Source of the DNA: Gammaproteobacteria bacterium | GTDB lineage: Bacteria > Pseudomonadota > Gammaproteobacteria > Steroidobacterales > Rariloculaceae | Length of the DNA: 14,017 nucleotides | Assembly: GCA_004357505.1 (NCBI GenBank) | Contig: SMWC01000123.1 | Coordinates: 1-14,017, forward strand | Direction: 5' to 3' | In this document: positions 1 to 7,363 of the stretch, in pieces | How the letters are laid out: the number at the start of each line of letters is the position of its first letter | Numbering within the stretch: the first letter of the stretch is position 1 | Made by a program: the position numbers and the translations under genes | The notes under the pieces: model-generated | The model's input: only the letters and a program-made list of their open reading frames with translations | The model's database searches: none | What the model was told of the DNA's origin: nothing

Positions 1-73
1 CTGAGCCAGTGTCGGTCGCGCTGCGCCGATACTCGGCGACGATTCCGGATTTCTGCTCCAAATTCAATGCCAT
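1..73 (-). CDS. rpsO: 30S ribosomal protein S15, N-terminal fragment (cut by window edge)
   Basis: Reading the minus strand from an ATG at 73-71 gives 24 residues that start MALNLEQKSG and end with the S15 signature D-T-G-S. They align with the start of E. coli S15 (MSLSTEATAKIVSEF...DTGS). S15 is a primary binder of the central domain of 16S rRNA in the 30S subunit. The gene follows truB by 89 nt in the same direction, the classic truB-rpsO order, and continues beyond position 1, so its C-terminal three quarters are not visible. The Shine-Dalgarno is weak (a GGGG about 10 nt upstream). A short GC-rich hairpin around 94-108 lies in the leader. In E. coli S15 represses its own translation through a leader pseudoknot, but I cannot show that here. 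Confidence 0.9.
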   Translation of the reverse strand, partial: MALNLEQKSGIVAEYRRSATDTGS

Positions 74-142
74 TCTTGAGTTACCCCGAACCGCCTCTGG
101 CGCGGCTGCTATCTGGCTATACCCTGTTCTGGAAAGCCGCGT

Positions 143-172
143 ATTGTACTCGCACAGTCGCTTCAGCTCCAA
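143..172 (-). promoter_or_regulatory. Putative sigma70-type promoter for rpsO
   Basis: On the minus strand TTGGAG (172-167) is followed after 18 nt by TACAAT (148-143). The -10 matches the consensus at five of six positions and the -35 at three of six. It overlaps the last codons of truB and would start transcription about 60 nt before the rpsO ATG. An internal promoter between truB and rpsO is known in E. coli, so position and role are plausible. The call is by eye only. Confidence 0.35.
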
Positions 173-1092
173 GAAATCAAGCCAGGAAAAATGCGCCGTG
201 GTACGAGCCGGCCCTCAGATTCCACCTCGCCGATCCCAAAAAATACCTGTTCGGGGTCGTACAGGCGCACCCAGCTCCTGGGCCAGTCATGCTCAGCGGA
301 TACCGCTTGGCCGTTGCTTAGACGGCCACAGAGCTCCTCTTGGAGCACGAGACGAGGCCACTGGGTCAGGGCGCTGTCGACCGGTCTGAGTATCGCACCG
401 AGGCTGTCCCAGCCTTCCGACGCGCATGCCTCCAGCGTCTGAATCGAAACCATGTCCGTTTCCCGGAAAGGTTCCACTGCCGTTCTCCGCAACCCGACGA
501 CGTGTCCGAGCGTCCCCAACTCCTTAGCGATGTCTTCGACCAGCGTCCGAACGTAAGTGCCCTTAGAGCACGTCACGGTGAATTGGAGCCCAGGCCAGTC
601 GAATGCGAGCAGCTCGATTGCTGTGATCTGCACCGAGCGCGCGGGCCGCTCCACTTCGATTCCTTGGCGCGCCAGCTGATAAAGCCTCCGTCCCTGGTGC
701 TTTAGTGCCGAATGCATCGGGGGAACCTGCTCGGTCTCACCTAAAAATTTTGCGAGCACCATACGCACCGTTGCGATACTGAGATTCGATTGGCCCTGCT
801 GCGCAATCAGCACACCGTGTGAATCTCCGGAATCAGTGGCCTCACCGAGCTTGGCGGACACCGCGTAAGTCTTACTAGCCCCAAGGAGAAAGGATGAAAG
901 TCTCGTCGCGGCCCCAAAACAGATCGGGAGCATCCCGGTCGCAAGTGGATCGAGGCTCCCCGTATGCCCCGCCTTGTTTGCCTGAAAAAGCCGCTTCGCA
1001 TCCTGCAGTACTTGGTTGGACGTTGGGCCACTCGGCTTGTCCAGCAGTAGTATGCCGTGGATGTCTCTTCCGCGGTCTCGCTTTCTAGGCAT
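163..1092 (-). CDS. truB: tRNA pseudouridine(55) synthase TruB
   Basis: The 309-residue product converts U55 in the T-loop of tRNAs to pseudouridine in the cytoplasm. Its length matches E. coli TruB (314). The N-terminal strand GILLLDKPSGPTS (13-25) and the catalytic motif G-S-L-D-P-L-A-T-G-M-L (45-55, nucleophile Asp48) are intact. The later core segment with KGTYVRTL, which belongs to the active-site fold, is also present. The last 60 or so residues fit a small PUA-type RNA-binding domain. The ATG at 1092 lies 18 nt after the rbfA stop, and the Shine-Dalgarno is weak, so translation may depend on upstream genes. The stop is TGA at 165-163. Confidence 0.97.
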   Translation of the reverse strand: MPRKRDRGRDIHGILLLDKPSGPTSNQVLQDAKRLFQANKAGHTGSLDPLATGMLPICFGAATRLSSFLLGASKTYAVSAKLGEATDSGDSHGVLIAQQGQSNLSIATVRMVLAKFLGETEQVPPMHSALKHQGRRLYQLARQGIEVERPARSVQITAIELLAFDWPGLQFTVTCSKGTYVRTLVEDIAKELGTLGHVVGLRRTAVEPFRETDMVSIQTLEACASEGWDSLGAILRPVDSALTQWPRLVLQEELCGRLSNGQAVSAEHDWPRSWVRLYDPEQVFFGIGEVESEGRLVPRRIFPGLISWS

Positions 1093-1110
1093 TGCTCGGA
1101 CCGCCAGAGT

Positions 1111-1500
1111 TTATGGTGCCGGATCGTCGCCGGATTCAGAGGCGTCGCGATCTTTGGCAACGGCTTCGTCGATTAAGCGAGTGAGCTCAATTCCCTGTCG
1201 CGGCCCGTGATCTTGCTCGAAGCGCAGTTCTGGCACGCGGCGCATACTGAGCATTTGTCCGGCGCGCGATCGTAGAAAACCACCAGCTTTCTTCAGCGCC
1301 GCGATAACCGGATCTACATCCTCGTCAGGCCTCAGCGTGCTAAAGGCTACTTTCGCAGTGCTTATGTCGCCGCTAAGATCAACGGCACTAATCGTCACGC
1401 CAACGAGCCGTGGATCCTTAATCTCGTTAGACAGAAGTACGTTTAATACTCGCTGCAGCTCGGCCGCGACGCGCAACTTCCTGGGGTAGTCTCGCGGCAT
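1111..1500 (-). CDS. rbfA: Ribosome-binding factor A
   Basis: The product has 129 residues, close to the 133 of E. coli RbfA. RbfA is a small KH-fold protein that binds the immature 30S subunit near the 5' helix of 16S rRNA and is needed for late 16S processing and cold adaptation. Recognisable features are the N-terminal R-V-A-E-L-Q-R-like helix (10-17), the family motif E-I-K-D-P-R-L (26-32) and the segment P-E-L-R-F-E-Q-D (89-96). The C-terminus is a short acidic tail (from about 115). The ATG is only 3 nt after the infB stop and has no clear Shine-Dalgarno, so translational coupling to infB is likely. Confidence 0.96.
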   Translation of the reverse strand: MPRDYPRKLRVAAELQRVLNVLLSNEIKDPRLVGVTISAVDLSGDISTAKVAFSTLRPDEDVDPVIAALKKAGGFLRSRAGQMLSMRRVPELRFEQDHGPRQGIELTRLIDEAVAKDRDASESGDDPAP

Positions 1501-1503
1501 CGG

Positions 1504-4002
1504 CTAAAGAGATCGAGCGATCTCAGTACGGTCGTAACACTCGATCTGGTCTCCAATCTTGACATCGTTGTAATTCTTGATGCCAATACCGCATTCTGTC
1601 CCGGCTCGGACTTCGTTTACGTCGTCCTTGAAGCGGCGCAGAGACTCCAACTCGCCTTCATAGATGACAACATTGTCGCGTAGCACTCGAATCGGCTTCG
1701 TACGCCGCACATAGCCGTCGGAGATGATGCAGCCGGCGACGTTACCGAATTTCGGTGACCGGAATATCTCGCGAACTTCCGCAAGACCGAGTATTTGTTC
1801 CCGGATCTCGGGTGCGAGTAAACCGCTTACAGCGGCTTTCACATCATCAATGGCCTCATAAATTATGCTGTAGTAGCGGACACTGATGCCCGTTTCGTTG
1901 ATCGCCTGGCGGGCTGCAGAATCGGCACGTACATTGAAGCCGATGACATTGGCTTTAGCCGCCACGGCGAGTTGAATATCTGACTCAGTAATGGCGCCCA
2001 CACCCCTCGAGATGACAGTCACTTTAACTTCGTCCGTCGAAATATTTTCGACTGCGTCCCTCAACGCTTCAGAACTACCCTGGACATCGGCTTTGATCAG
2101 GAGTTGTACACTTGCACTGTCCCTTTCAGACATTTGGCTGAAAACATCGTCTAGCTTCGTAGACCGCTGTTGCGCAAGCTTGATGTCGCGTTCCTTACTT
2201 TGACGGAATCGAGCAACCTCGCGGGCCTTACGTTCATCCGCCACAACCAACATGTCGTCTCCCGCCATGGGTGTACCCGACAAACCGAGAACCGCCGCGG
2301 GTATCGAAGGTCCTGCGCTGTCGATGGGCGCCCCCGTGTCATCGAACATTGCACGAATACGGCCGAATTCCTGACCCGCCAGTAGTATATCGCCGACCTT
2401 CAACATGCCTCGCTTGACGAGCACGGTGGCAACGGCACCGCGGCCACGCTCCAAGCTTGCCTCCAACACTACGCCAGCGGCGGGACCAGAAGATATGGCC
2501 TTCAGATCCAGTACCTCGGCCTGTAATAGAACGGCATCCAAGAGTGCATCGACTCCGTCTCCCGTTTTCGCCGAGACATTCACGAATAAAGTCTCACCAC
2601 CCCAATCCTCCGGGACGACTTCGTGCGTAGTCAGTTCCTTGCGTACGCGATCCGGATCGGATGCTTCCAGGTCCGTCTTGTTGACCGCCACCACTAGCGC
2701 TACACCGGCTGCCTTGGCGTGCTCAATCGCCTCCACAGTTTGCGGCATGACGCCATCGTCAGCAGCGACGACCAGTATCACGATATCGGTCGCCAGTGCG
2801 CCGCGAGCTCGCATGGCAGTGAATGCTGCGTGACCGGGCGTATCGAGAAAGGTCACTGAACCTTTCTTCGTAGTGACATGGTACGCGCCAATGTGTTGGG
2901 TAATGCCGCCAGCTTCCCCGGACGCGACGTGTGTCTGGCGAATGTAATCGAGTAGGGACGTCTTGCCATGATCGACGTGCCCCATCACCGTCACTACGGG
3001 AGATCGAGCCGACGAGTCTAATTCAGTGGTTGCCTCCTCGATAGATTTGAGCAGTTGATCTTCAAGGCCGGTTTCCAGAAGAGGCAAAGCCGTGTGGCCT
3101 AGCTCTTCGACAACCAGCACGGCGGTATCTTGATCGATGACCTGGTTGATCGTCACCATCATGCCCATATTCATCAGGACTTTGATGACGTCGTTTGACT
3201 TGATCGCCATGCGTTGCGCTAAATCATTAACGGTGATTGTCTCAGGAATCTCGACTTCTTTGATCACAGGCTCGGTTGGCCGCTCGAAACCATGCTGGCT
3301 GTCCACACTGACCTGCACCGGACGACGACGTGGTCGCCTCTTACGACGTCGTGCGCTCGCGCCCTTAGCGACGTGTAGGGTGTGATCCGCGACGGGGATC
3401 TTTAGGGGCTTTCGGGTTTGTTCGGTCTGCTTCTGTTTCGCCTGCTCTGCACGTTCTCTGGTAGCGTCTTCGGCCTGACGGTGCTTCTCTTCGGCCTGTC
3501 GATGCGCGTCCTCAGCAGCCTGGCGTTGCGTTTCTTTTTCGGCCAGTCGGCGGACCTCGGCTTCACTAGCTTCGGATTCCGCTCGCCGCTTTTGTTCTTT
3601 AGCTTCTTGCTGCTCGGCCACCAGTCGCGCCGCTTCGGTTTCGCGCTGTGTGTCGATTTCTTCTTGCTCTTTGCGGGCCCGTTCCTCCAGAACATCGCGA
3701 TTCACATAGGTAGCTTTGCGTCTGATCTCGACGCTCACCGTACGCGAGCGGCCCTGGCCGCCAGGGAGCCTGAGCTCGCTTTGTGATTTTCGGTTCAACG
3801 TGATCTTTCTGGGCACCGTAGCGCCCGGATCCTTGCGGCCATGAGATCGTCGCAGGTGCGTGAGTAACTCAAGCTTCGAGTCGTCGCTAATCGTGTCGTC
3901 CGCACTAGATGCGTCGATGCCCGCTTCGTTGAGCTGCACGAGTAACCGGTCAACGGGTATTTTGAGTACTACCGCGAATTCTGTGACCGTTACATCCGAC
4001 AT
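1504..4002 (-). CDS. infB: Translation initiation factor IF-2
   Basis: The 832-residue GTPase brings fMet-tRNA to the 30S subunit and promotes 50S joining. An IF2 N-terminal domain (1-50) is followed by a charged, Ala/Glu/Lys/Arg-rich coiled linker (about 105-200). Next come a very basic patch (216-228, mostly R and K) and a second IF2 N-type domain (about 250-300). The G domain has all motifs: G1 GHVDHGKT (341-348), GGITQHIG (365-372), G3 DTPGH (387-391), G4 NKTD (441-444) and G5 SAK (477-479). Domains II-IV, including the tRNA-binding C-terminus, make up the rest. The ATG at 4002 is preceded by GAGGAGA. It follows nusA by 17 nt. Length is near that of E. coli IF2 (890). Confidence 0.98.
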   Translation of the reverse strand: MSDVTVTEFAVVLKIPVDRLLVQLNEAGIDASSADDTISDDSKLELLTHLRRSHGRKDPGATVPRKITLNRKSQSELRLPGGQGRSRTVSVEIRRKATYVNRDVLEERARKEQEEIDTQRETEAARLVAEQQEAKEQKRRAESEASEAEVRRLAEKETQRQAAEDAHRQAEEKHRQAEDATRERAEQAKQKQTEQTRKPLKIPVADHTLHVAKGASARRRKRRPRRRPVQVSVDSQHGFERPTEPVIKEVEIPETITVNDLAQRMAIKSNDVIKVLMNMGMMVTINQVIDQDTAVLVVEELGHTALPLLETGLEDQLLKSIEEATTELDSSARSPVVTVMGHVDHGKTSLLDYIRQTHVASGEAGGITQHIGAYHVTTKKGSVTFLDTPGHAAFTAMRARGALATDIVILVVAADDGVMPQTVEAIEHAKAAGVALVVAVNKTDLEASDPDRVRKELTTHEVVPEDWGGETLFVNVSAKTGDGVDALLDAVLLQAEVLDLKAISSGPAAGVVLEASLERGRGAVATVLVKRGMLKVGDILLAGQEFGRIRAMFDDTGAPIDSAGPSIPAAVLGLSGTPMAGDDMLVVADERKAREVARFRQSKERDIKLAQQRSTKLDDVFSQMSERDSASVQLLIKADVQGSSEALRDAVENISTDEVKVTVISRGVGAITESDIQLAVAAKANVIGFNVRADSAARQAINETGISVRYYSIIYEAIDDVKAAVSGLLAPEIREQILGLAEVREIFRSPKFGNVAGCIISDGYVRRTKPIRVLRDNVVIYEGELESLRRFKDDVNEVRAGTECGIGIKNYNDVKIGDQIECYDRTEIARSL

Positions 4003-4019
4003 AAGACTCTCCTCGGCGC

Positions 4020-5522
4020 CTACGCTGATGACTCAGCTTCGAACCAATGCGCTCGCGCCGCCATAATCAGCTCTCCGGCGCGCTCCGGCTCGAGGGCTTC
4101 AATATCACTAAGCTCGTCAACGGCCTGCTCAGCCAGGTCTTCACGGGTCACGATGCCCCGACTCGCGAGTTCAAAGGCGATCTCTTTATCCATCCCCTCG
4201 AGGCTCAGCAGATCCTCAGCAGGCTCCGCCTGATCGATAACTTCTTCGCTGACGATAGCCTGGGTTATTAGAACGTCGCGCGCGCGCGCGCGAAGTTCAT
4301 TGACGATATCTTCATTGAATTCTTCGATCGCCAACAATTCGCTAGCCGGCACGTAGGCGACTTCTTCGAGCGATGAGAATCCTTCCTGAGCCAGGATCAT
4401 TGCGACGTCTTCGTCGACGTCGAGCTCTTTCATGAGCTTCTCGACTAATACCTTCGCTTCCTGCTCTGTCTTTTCCTCGGCATCCGTTTCCGTCATGACG
4501 TTGAGTTCCCAACCGGTCAGCTCACTAGCCAGCCGAATATTTTGACCGCCACGACCGATTGCTTGGGAGAGTTTTTCCTCGTCTACTGCGATGTCCATAC
4601 TGTGCGTTTCTTCGTCCATCACAATAGAGAGCACGTCGGCCGGTGACATCGCATTGATGACGAACTGCGCTGGATTTTCATCGTACAAGATGATATCCAC
4701 GCGTTCGCCCGCCAGTTCGTTCGAGACTGCCTGAACACGGGAGCCTCGCATACCAACGCATGCGCCTACGGGGTCGATACGGCTGTCGTTGCTTTTCACG
4801 GCAATCTTGGCGCGCAAGCCCGGATCGCGGGCCGCGCCAAGGATCTCGATCAAGCCTTGCCCAACCTCGGGCACTTCAAGCTTGAAAAGTTCTATCAGAA
4901 ACTCACGGGAGGTTCGTGTCATAAACAACTGAGGGCCTCTTTGCTCGGCTCGAACTTCGCGAAGAATGCCCTTGATGCGATCCTGGGGCTTGATCGGCTC
5001 CCGTGGAATCAACTCCTCCCTGGAAATGAAGCCTTCAGCATTTCCGCCCAAGTCGATATACGCGCCATTGCGATCGACACGCTTGGCGATTCCACTGACT
5101 AGCTCGCCTTCGCGTTGCTGAAACTCCTCCACGACCTGTTTACGTTCGGCTTCCCGAACCTTTTGTACGATGACTTGCTTAGCCGCTTGCGCCGAAATTC
5201 TTCCGAATTCGACAGATTCCAACGGTACCTCAACGTACTCGCCAGGTACCGCGTCCGGATCGATGTCCACGGCATCCAGAAGCCTAAGCTCACTCTCCGG
5301 CTCCTCCAATTCCGTGGAGTCATTCGCAAACACCATCCAGCGTTGAAAGGTATCGTACTCACCGCTCTTGCGGTCGATTGTCACACGCACATCGATCCCT
5401 TCGCTGTGCTTTTTTTTGGTCGCGGACGCTAAGGCTGCCTCAATGGCCTCGAATATAATGTCCTTCTCGATACCTTTCTCATTACAGACTGCGTCTACCA
5501 CATCCAAGATATCTTTGTTCAT
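4020..5522 (-). CDS. nusA: Transcription termination/antitermination protein NusA
   Basis: NusA binds RNA polymerase and modulates pausing, intrinsic termination and Rho- or N-dependent processes. The 500-residue product has the polymerase-binding N-terminal domain (1-125), including K-K-K at 36-38 and the D-R-K-S-G motif (50-54). An S1 domain (about 138-202) and two KH domains follow, with GxxG loops G-M-R-G (257-260) and G-R-G-G (323-326). Two C-terminal acidic repeats (about 362-420 and 437-490) complete it, as in E. coli (495 aa). Those repeats mediate contacts with the alpha-subunit C-terminal domain. The ATG at 5522 is preceded by AGGA; rimP ends 25 nt upstream. Odd points are an A8 run at codons 36-38 and a (CG)8 run inside the first acidic repeat. 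Confidence 0.98.
   Translation of the reverse strand: MNKDILDVVDAVCNEKGIEKDIIFEAIEAALASATKKKHSEGIDVRVTIDRKSGEYDTFQRWMVFANDSTELEEPESELRLLDAVDIDPDAVPGEYVEVPLESVEFGRISAQAAKQVIVQKVREAERKQVVEEFQQREGELVSGIAKRVDRNGAYIDLGGNAEGFISREELIPREPIKPQDRIKGILREVRAEQRGPQLFMTRTSREFLIELFKLEVPEVGQGLIEILGAARDPGLRAKIAVKSNDSRIDPVGACVGMRGSRVQAVSNELAGERVDIILYDENPAQFVINAMSPADVLSIVMDEETHSMDIAVDEEKLSQAIGRGGQNIRLASELTGWELNVMTETDAEEKTEQEAKVLVEKLMKELDVDEDVAMILAQEGFSSLEEVAYVPASELLAIEEFNEDIVNELRARARDVLITQAIVSEEVIDQAEPAEDLLSLEGMDKEIAFELASRGIVTREDLAEQAVDELSDIEALEPERAGELIMAARAHWFEAESSA
4277..4292. repeat. (CG)8 dinucleotide run inside nusA
   Basis: Sixteen bases of strictly alternating C and G lie in the part of nusA that encodes R-A-R-A-R near residue 411-415, at the end of the first acidic repeat. 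Such a run is prone to replication slippage and can adopt left-handed DNA. Gain or loss of one unit would shift the frame of an essential gene, so it is probably just a by-product of Arg-Ala codons. Confidence 0.9.
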
Positions 5523-5547
5523 GTCCTAGGAAATCCAGTAACCGAAA

Positions 5548-5997
5548 TTAGTGCTCTGCCACGAGCTGAGCTGACGCTATATCTGAGAGCGCCAGGCGAA
5601 AAGTTTCGCTATCGACTTCGACGAAAATATCCCGCTCTTCCACGCGCAGTAAGCGGCCGGTAAGGTTCCGACGACCGTCGAGCGATTGATTGAGCTTTAC
5701 CCTAACGACGTGATCGCAGTAGCGCCGAAAATGCTCCAGTGTCCTGAGCGGTCGATTAGAGCCCGGCGACGAGACCTCCAAGACATACTTGCCAGGCATG
5801 ACATTCTCTACGTCGAGAACGGCGCTAAGCTGATGGCTGACCAATTCGCAATCATCCAGGTTGATACCTGCTTCCTGATCGATATAGATGCGCAACAAGC
5901 CGTTACTGCCAGCGCGAGCATCTACATCGACCAGTTCATACCCAAGCGCCTGAACCGGTGCCTCCAGCAATTCAATCAGTCTGTCTTTCTGCGCCAT
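5548..5997 (-). CDS. rimP: Ribosome maturation factor RimP
   Basis: RimP (149 aa from the chosen start; E. coli 150) assists maturation of the 30S subunit in the cytoplasm. The N-terminal alpha/beta domain includes the segment G-Y-E-L-V-D-V-D (19-26). The family motif Y-V-L-E-V-S-S-P-G (70-78) is followed by R-P-L beside the domain boundary. The C-terminal half (from about 84) fits the SH3-like domain. I chose ATG at 5997 rather than the in-frame TTG at 6006 because ATG is the normal start and the TTG would add only three residues. A GAG about 5 nt before the ATG is a weak Shine-Dalgarno. It is the first gene of the rimP-nusA-infB-rbfA-truB unit. Confidence 0.95.
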   Translation of the reverse strand: MAQKDRLIELLEAPVQALGYELVDVDARAGSNGLLRIYIDQEAGINLDDCELVSHQLSAVLDVENVMPGKYVLEVSSPGSNRPLRTLEHFRRYCDHVVRVKLNQSLDGRRNLTGRLLRVEERDIFVEVDSETFRLALSDIASAQLVAEH

Positions 5998-6030
5998 AAC
6001 ACTCAATCAAACTCTAAAAGGGCCGAGTAT

Positions 6031-6052
6031 AAAAAATGGGCCCAAGGCCCAT
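6031..6052 (-). terminator. Terminator-like hairpin in the rimP leader (possible attenuator)
   Basis: On the minus strand ATGGGCC (6052-6046) and GGCCCAT (6042-6036) form a perfect 7-bp stem with a 3-nt loop, and six consecutive T residues follow (6036-6031). This is the layout of an intrinsic terminator. It ends about 33 nt before the rimP ATG and so would stop transcription before the operon. The segment GCCCAT at 6094-6089 is complementary to the 5' arm, so an alternative pairing that frees the U-run is possible. The run also contains TATACT, so part of it could instead be a promoter -10. Confidence 0.5.
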
Positions 6053-6094
6053 CGTTCCGACTCTGCATCCTCCCCGCCGTGCGCGGGTATGGGC

Positions 6095-6118
6095 AAATAA
6101 AAAGCCCCTCACGGGGCT
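6095..6118 (-). terminator. Intrinsic terminator after the DUF6152/sulfatase cluster
   Basis: On the minus strand a 6-bp stem (AGCCCC with GGGGCT, 6118-6113 and 6108-6103) carries a GTGA loop, a stable GNRA tetraloop. It is followed by TTTTTATTT (6103-6095). It lies about 165 nt past the stop of the last cluster gene and before rimP, so it probably separates the two transcription units. If the rimP promoter lies upstream of it, it would be a second leader attenuator instead. Confidence 0.8.
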
Positions 6119-6161
6119 CTTGATACTAAAGCCTTTTCTTAGCAATTTCCTGTAACCATTT

Positions 6162-6177
6162 GATTCAAAAATGAATC
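6162..6177. repeat. Short inverted repeat (GATTCA-4nt-TGAATC)
   Basis: A perfect 6-bp inverted repeat with an AAAA spacer lies in the AT-rich part of the gap between the DUF6152 cluster and rimP. It could be a binding site for a dimeric regulator or a weak hairpin. No regulator is encoded in the window, so its role is unknown. Confidence 0.4.
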
Positions 6178-6284
6178 GTCTGGCGGATTCCGGCTATTGC
6201 TCCGTAAAATCGCCGCCTATTGTACCGAAAACTCGAGGCCGGGGGTAGACGCGGCGCACCTTCACTGGAGCGCCTCGCGCCGCC

Positions 6285-7310
6285 TCATTCGGAAGGCGTG
6301 CACTCGTACGGTCTAACGACCTCGCCTGGCCTCCACATCCACGCCTTGTCGAGCTCAACCGGCTGCGTAAATGTTGCCGGGTCCGTCGCCGTCAATTGAT
6401 AGTTCAAACGACTACCGTCCTCACTCAGCGAAAAACGTTCGTATAACTCGATGGCTTCGCTCTGACGTAGTCCACTCGAATCGAAATACGGCCAGTCGAT
6501 GTGTCGGGTTGTAACGTGTAACTCTTCTCCCACCCAGCGCCCTCGCGAACGACCGAGCCGGGTCGGCGAGTCATCAATCTTGGTCTCGGGATCCATATAG
6601 AATGTCCGTACGGCATCGTATTCCTCCATGTGGAACAGGATGACGTCGCCTTGATCGATGATCTCCATCGGATACGGTTGCGACATGATCCATGGCATGC
6701 CCTTAGGATTGCAGTCGCCGATCGGATCGTCCGCCACCGGATCGAACGCCGCCTGGGTGGCCGCGGCCGCGGCCGTCAGTGGCAAAACCGACTCGAACAA
6801 CTGCCGACTCGGGCCCGTAAAATGCGTGCTCCACACTCTAAAGATGCCCCTAGCCTTAGCTTCGGAATCGCTGGCATCGGTCCCCTCGGCCAGCCAGACT
6901 TCGGACGTGCCGAGCGTGCTGTCCGACCAATAAGGCTCGACACCCGGCCGCGTCACGACTTCCCGGCCGTCCGCCAGCAGCACGTTGTTGACCCACATGT
7001 CCCGGCTGCCGGACCGCGCTTTATTACCGGCCACCGAGATGTCGTCGCCGACACTCATAATCTCGGGCGAGATATCCATACGCCGGATAATACTGACCGA
7101 GTTCGTCTCGATGTCCCAGATCTCCCCCTCGTCGGTGCGAATGGAGAACCGTACATGCGGATTGCGCCAGAGTATCTTGGTTACCTCGCCCCTCAATTCG
7201 ACGATATTGTCCATGTCGAATACCCCGATACGTGCGTGGTGAGCGGTACCCAGGGCTGGCAGCAGCAGTATTCCGCTGAGAAGGGTAATGCCCCATCTGA
7301 CTGATCCCAT
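6285..7310 (-). CDS. Exported DUF6152 + module B fusion protein, function unknown (copy 2)
   Basis: The product has 341 residues. A Sec signal peptide (about 1-23, ending L-G-T-A) leaves a mature start at H-H, typical of DUF6152. The DUF6152 part (about 24-125) has W-R-N-P-H (48-52) and ends in L-A-D-G-R-E-V. The second part (about 155-341, here 'module B') starts at G-I-F-R-V-W. It carries C-N-P-K-G-M-P (200-206), G-R-W-V-G (257-261), D-P-A-T-F-T (310-315) and a C-terminal Y-E-C (335-337). Cys200 and Cys337 are the only mature cysteines, so a disulfide is likely. I chose ATG 7310, not the upstream in-frame start at 7376, because of the strong AAGGAGGA before it and the signal peptide after it. 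It is a clear paralogue of the gene 53 nt upstream. The biochemical role is unknown. Confidence 0.9.
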   Translation of the reverse strand: MGSVRWGITLLSGILLLPALGTAHHARIGVFDMDNIVELRGEVTKILWRNPHVRFSIRTDEGEIWDIETNSVSIIRRMDISPEIMSVGDDISVAGNKARSGSRDMWVNNVLLADGREVVTRPGVEPYWSDSTLGTSEVWLAEGTDASDSEAKARGIFRVWSTHFTGPSRQLFESVLPLTAAAAATQAAFDPVADDPIGDCNPKGMPWIMSQPYPMEIIDQGDVILFHMEEYDAVRTFYMDPETKIDDSPTRLGRSRGRWVGEELHVTTRHIDWPYFDSSGLRQSEAIELYERFSLSEDGSRLNYQLTATDPATFTQPVELDKAWMWRPGEVVRPYECTPSE

Positions 7311-7316
7311 GATCGA

Positions 7317-7324
7317 TCCTCCTT
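7317..7324 (-). promoter_or_regulatory. Strong Shine-Dalgarno that fixes the start at 7310
   Basis: AAGGAGGA on the minus strand ends 6 nt before the ATG at 7310-7308. It decides for this start over the in-frame codon 22 codons upstream, which would place an Arg-containing extension before the signal peptide. Confidence 0.85.
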
Positions 7325-7363
7325 CGATTCCAGTGCGCGCCGGCAATCGAACTAACGCAAGAG

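Larger units (their letters stand above)
6007..6284. other. Intergenic leader region between rimP and the DUF6152 cluster
   Basis: This 278-nt stretch has no gene on either strand that I can support. I looked for the tRNA genes that often precede rimP in gammaproteobacteria and saw no cloverleaf or T-loop GTTCGAATC-like segment. It contains two minus-strand terminator-like hairpins (listed separately) and an inverted repeat at 6162-6177. A -10-like TACAAT occurs on the minus strand (6224-6219) without a convincing -35. A TATACT (6031-6026) merges with the U-run of the second hairpin. The promoter of the rimP operon must lie here or read through from upstream, but I cannot place it with confidence. 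Confidence 0.7.

Noticed and set aside
3402..3786. Open frames on both strands in the coiled linker of infB
   Set aside because: They arise from the repetitive Glu/Ala/Arg/Lys codons of IF-2; the infB frame runs through with all expected domains.
6181..6216. A partly self-complementary GC-rich segment on the plus strand that resembles a tRNA acceptor stem
   Set aside because: The stem is imperfect, and no anticodon arm, T-loop consensus or CCA-adjacent structure can be drawn.
6630..7304. A 224-codon plus-strand open frame opposite the 341-residue protein
   Set aside because: Arg/His-rich shadow of the real gene; no recognisable motif or ribosome-binding site.
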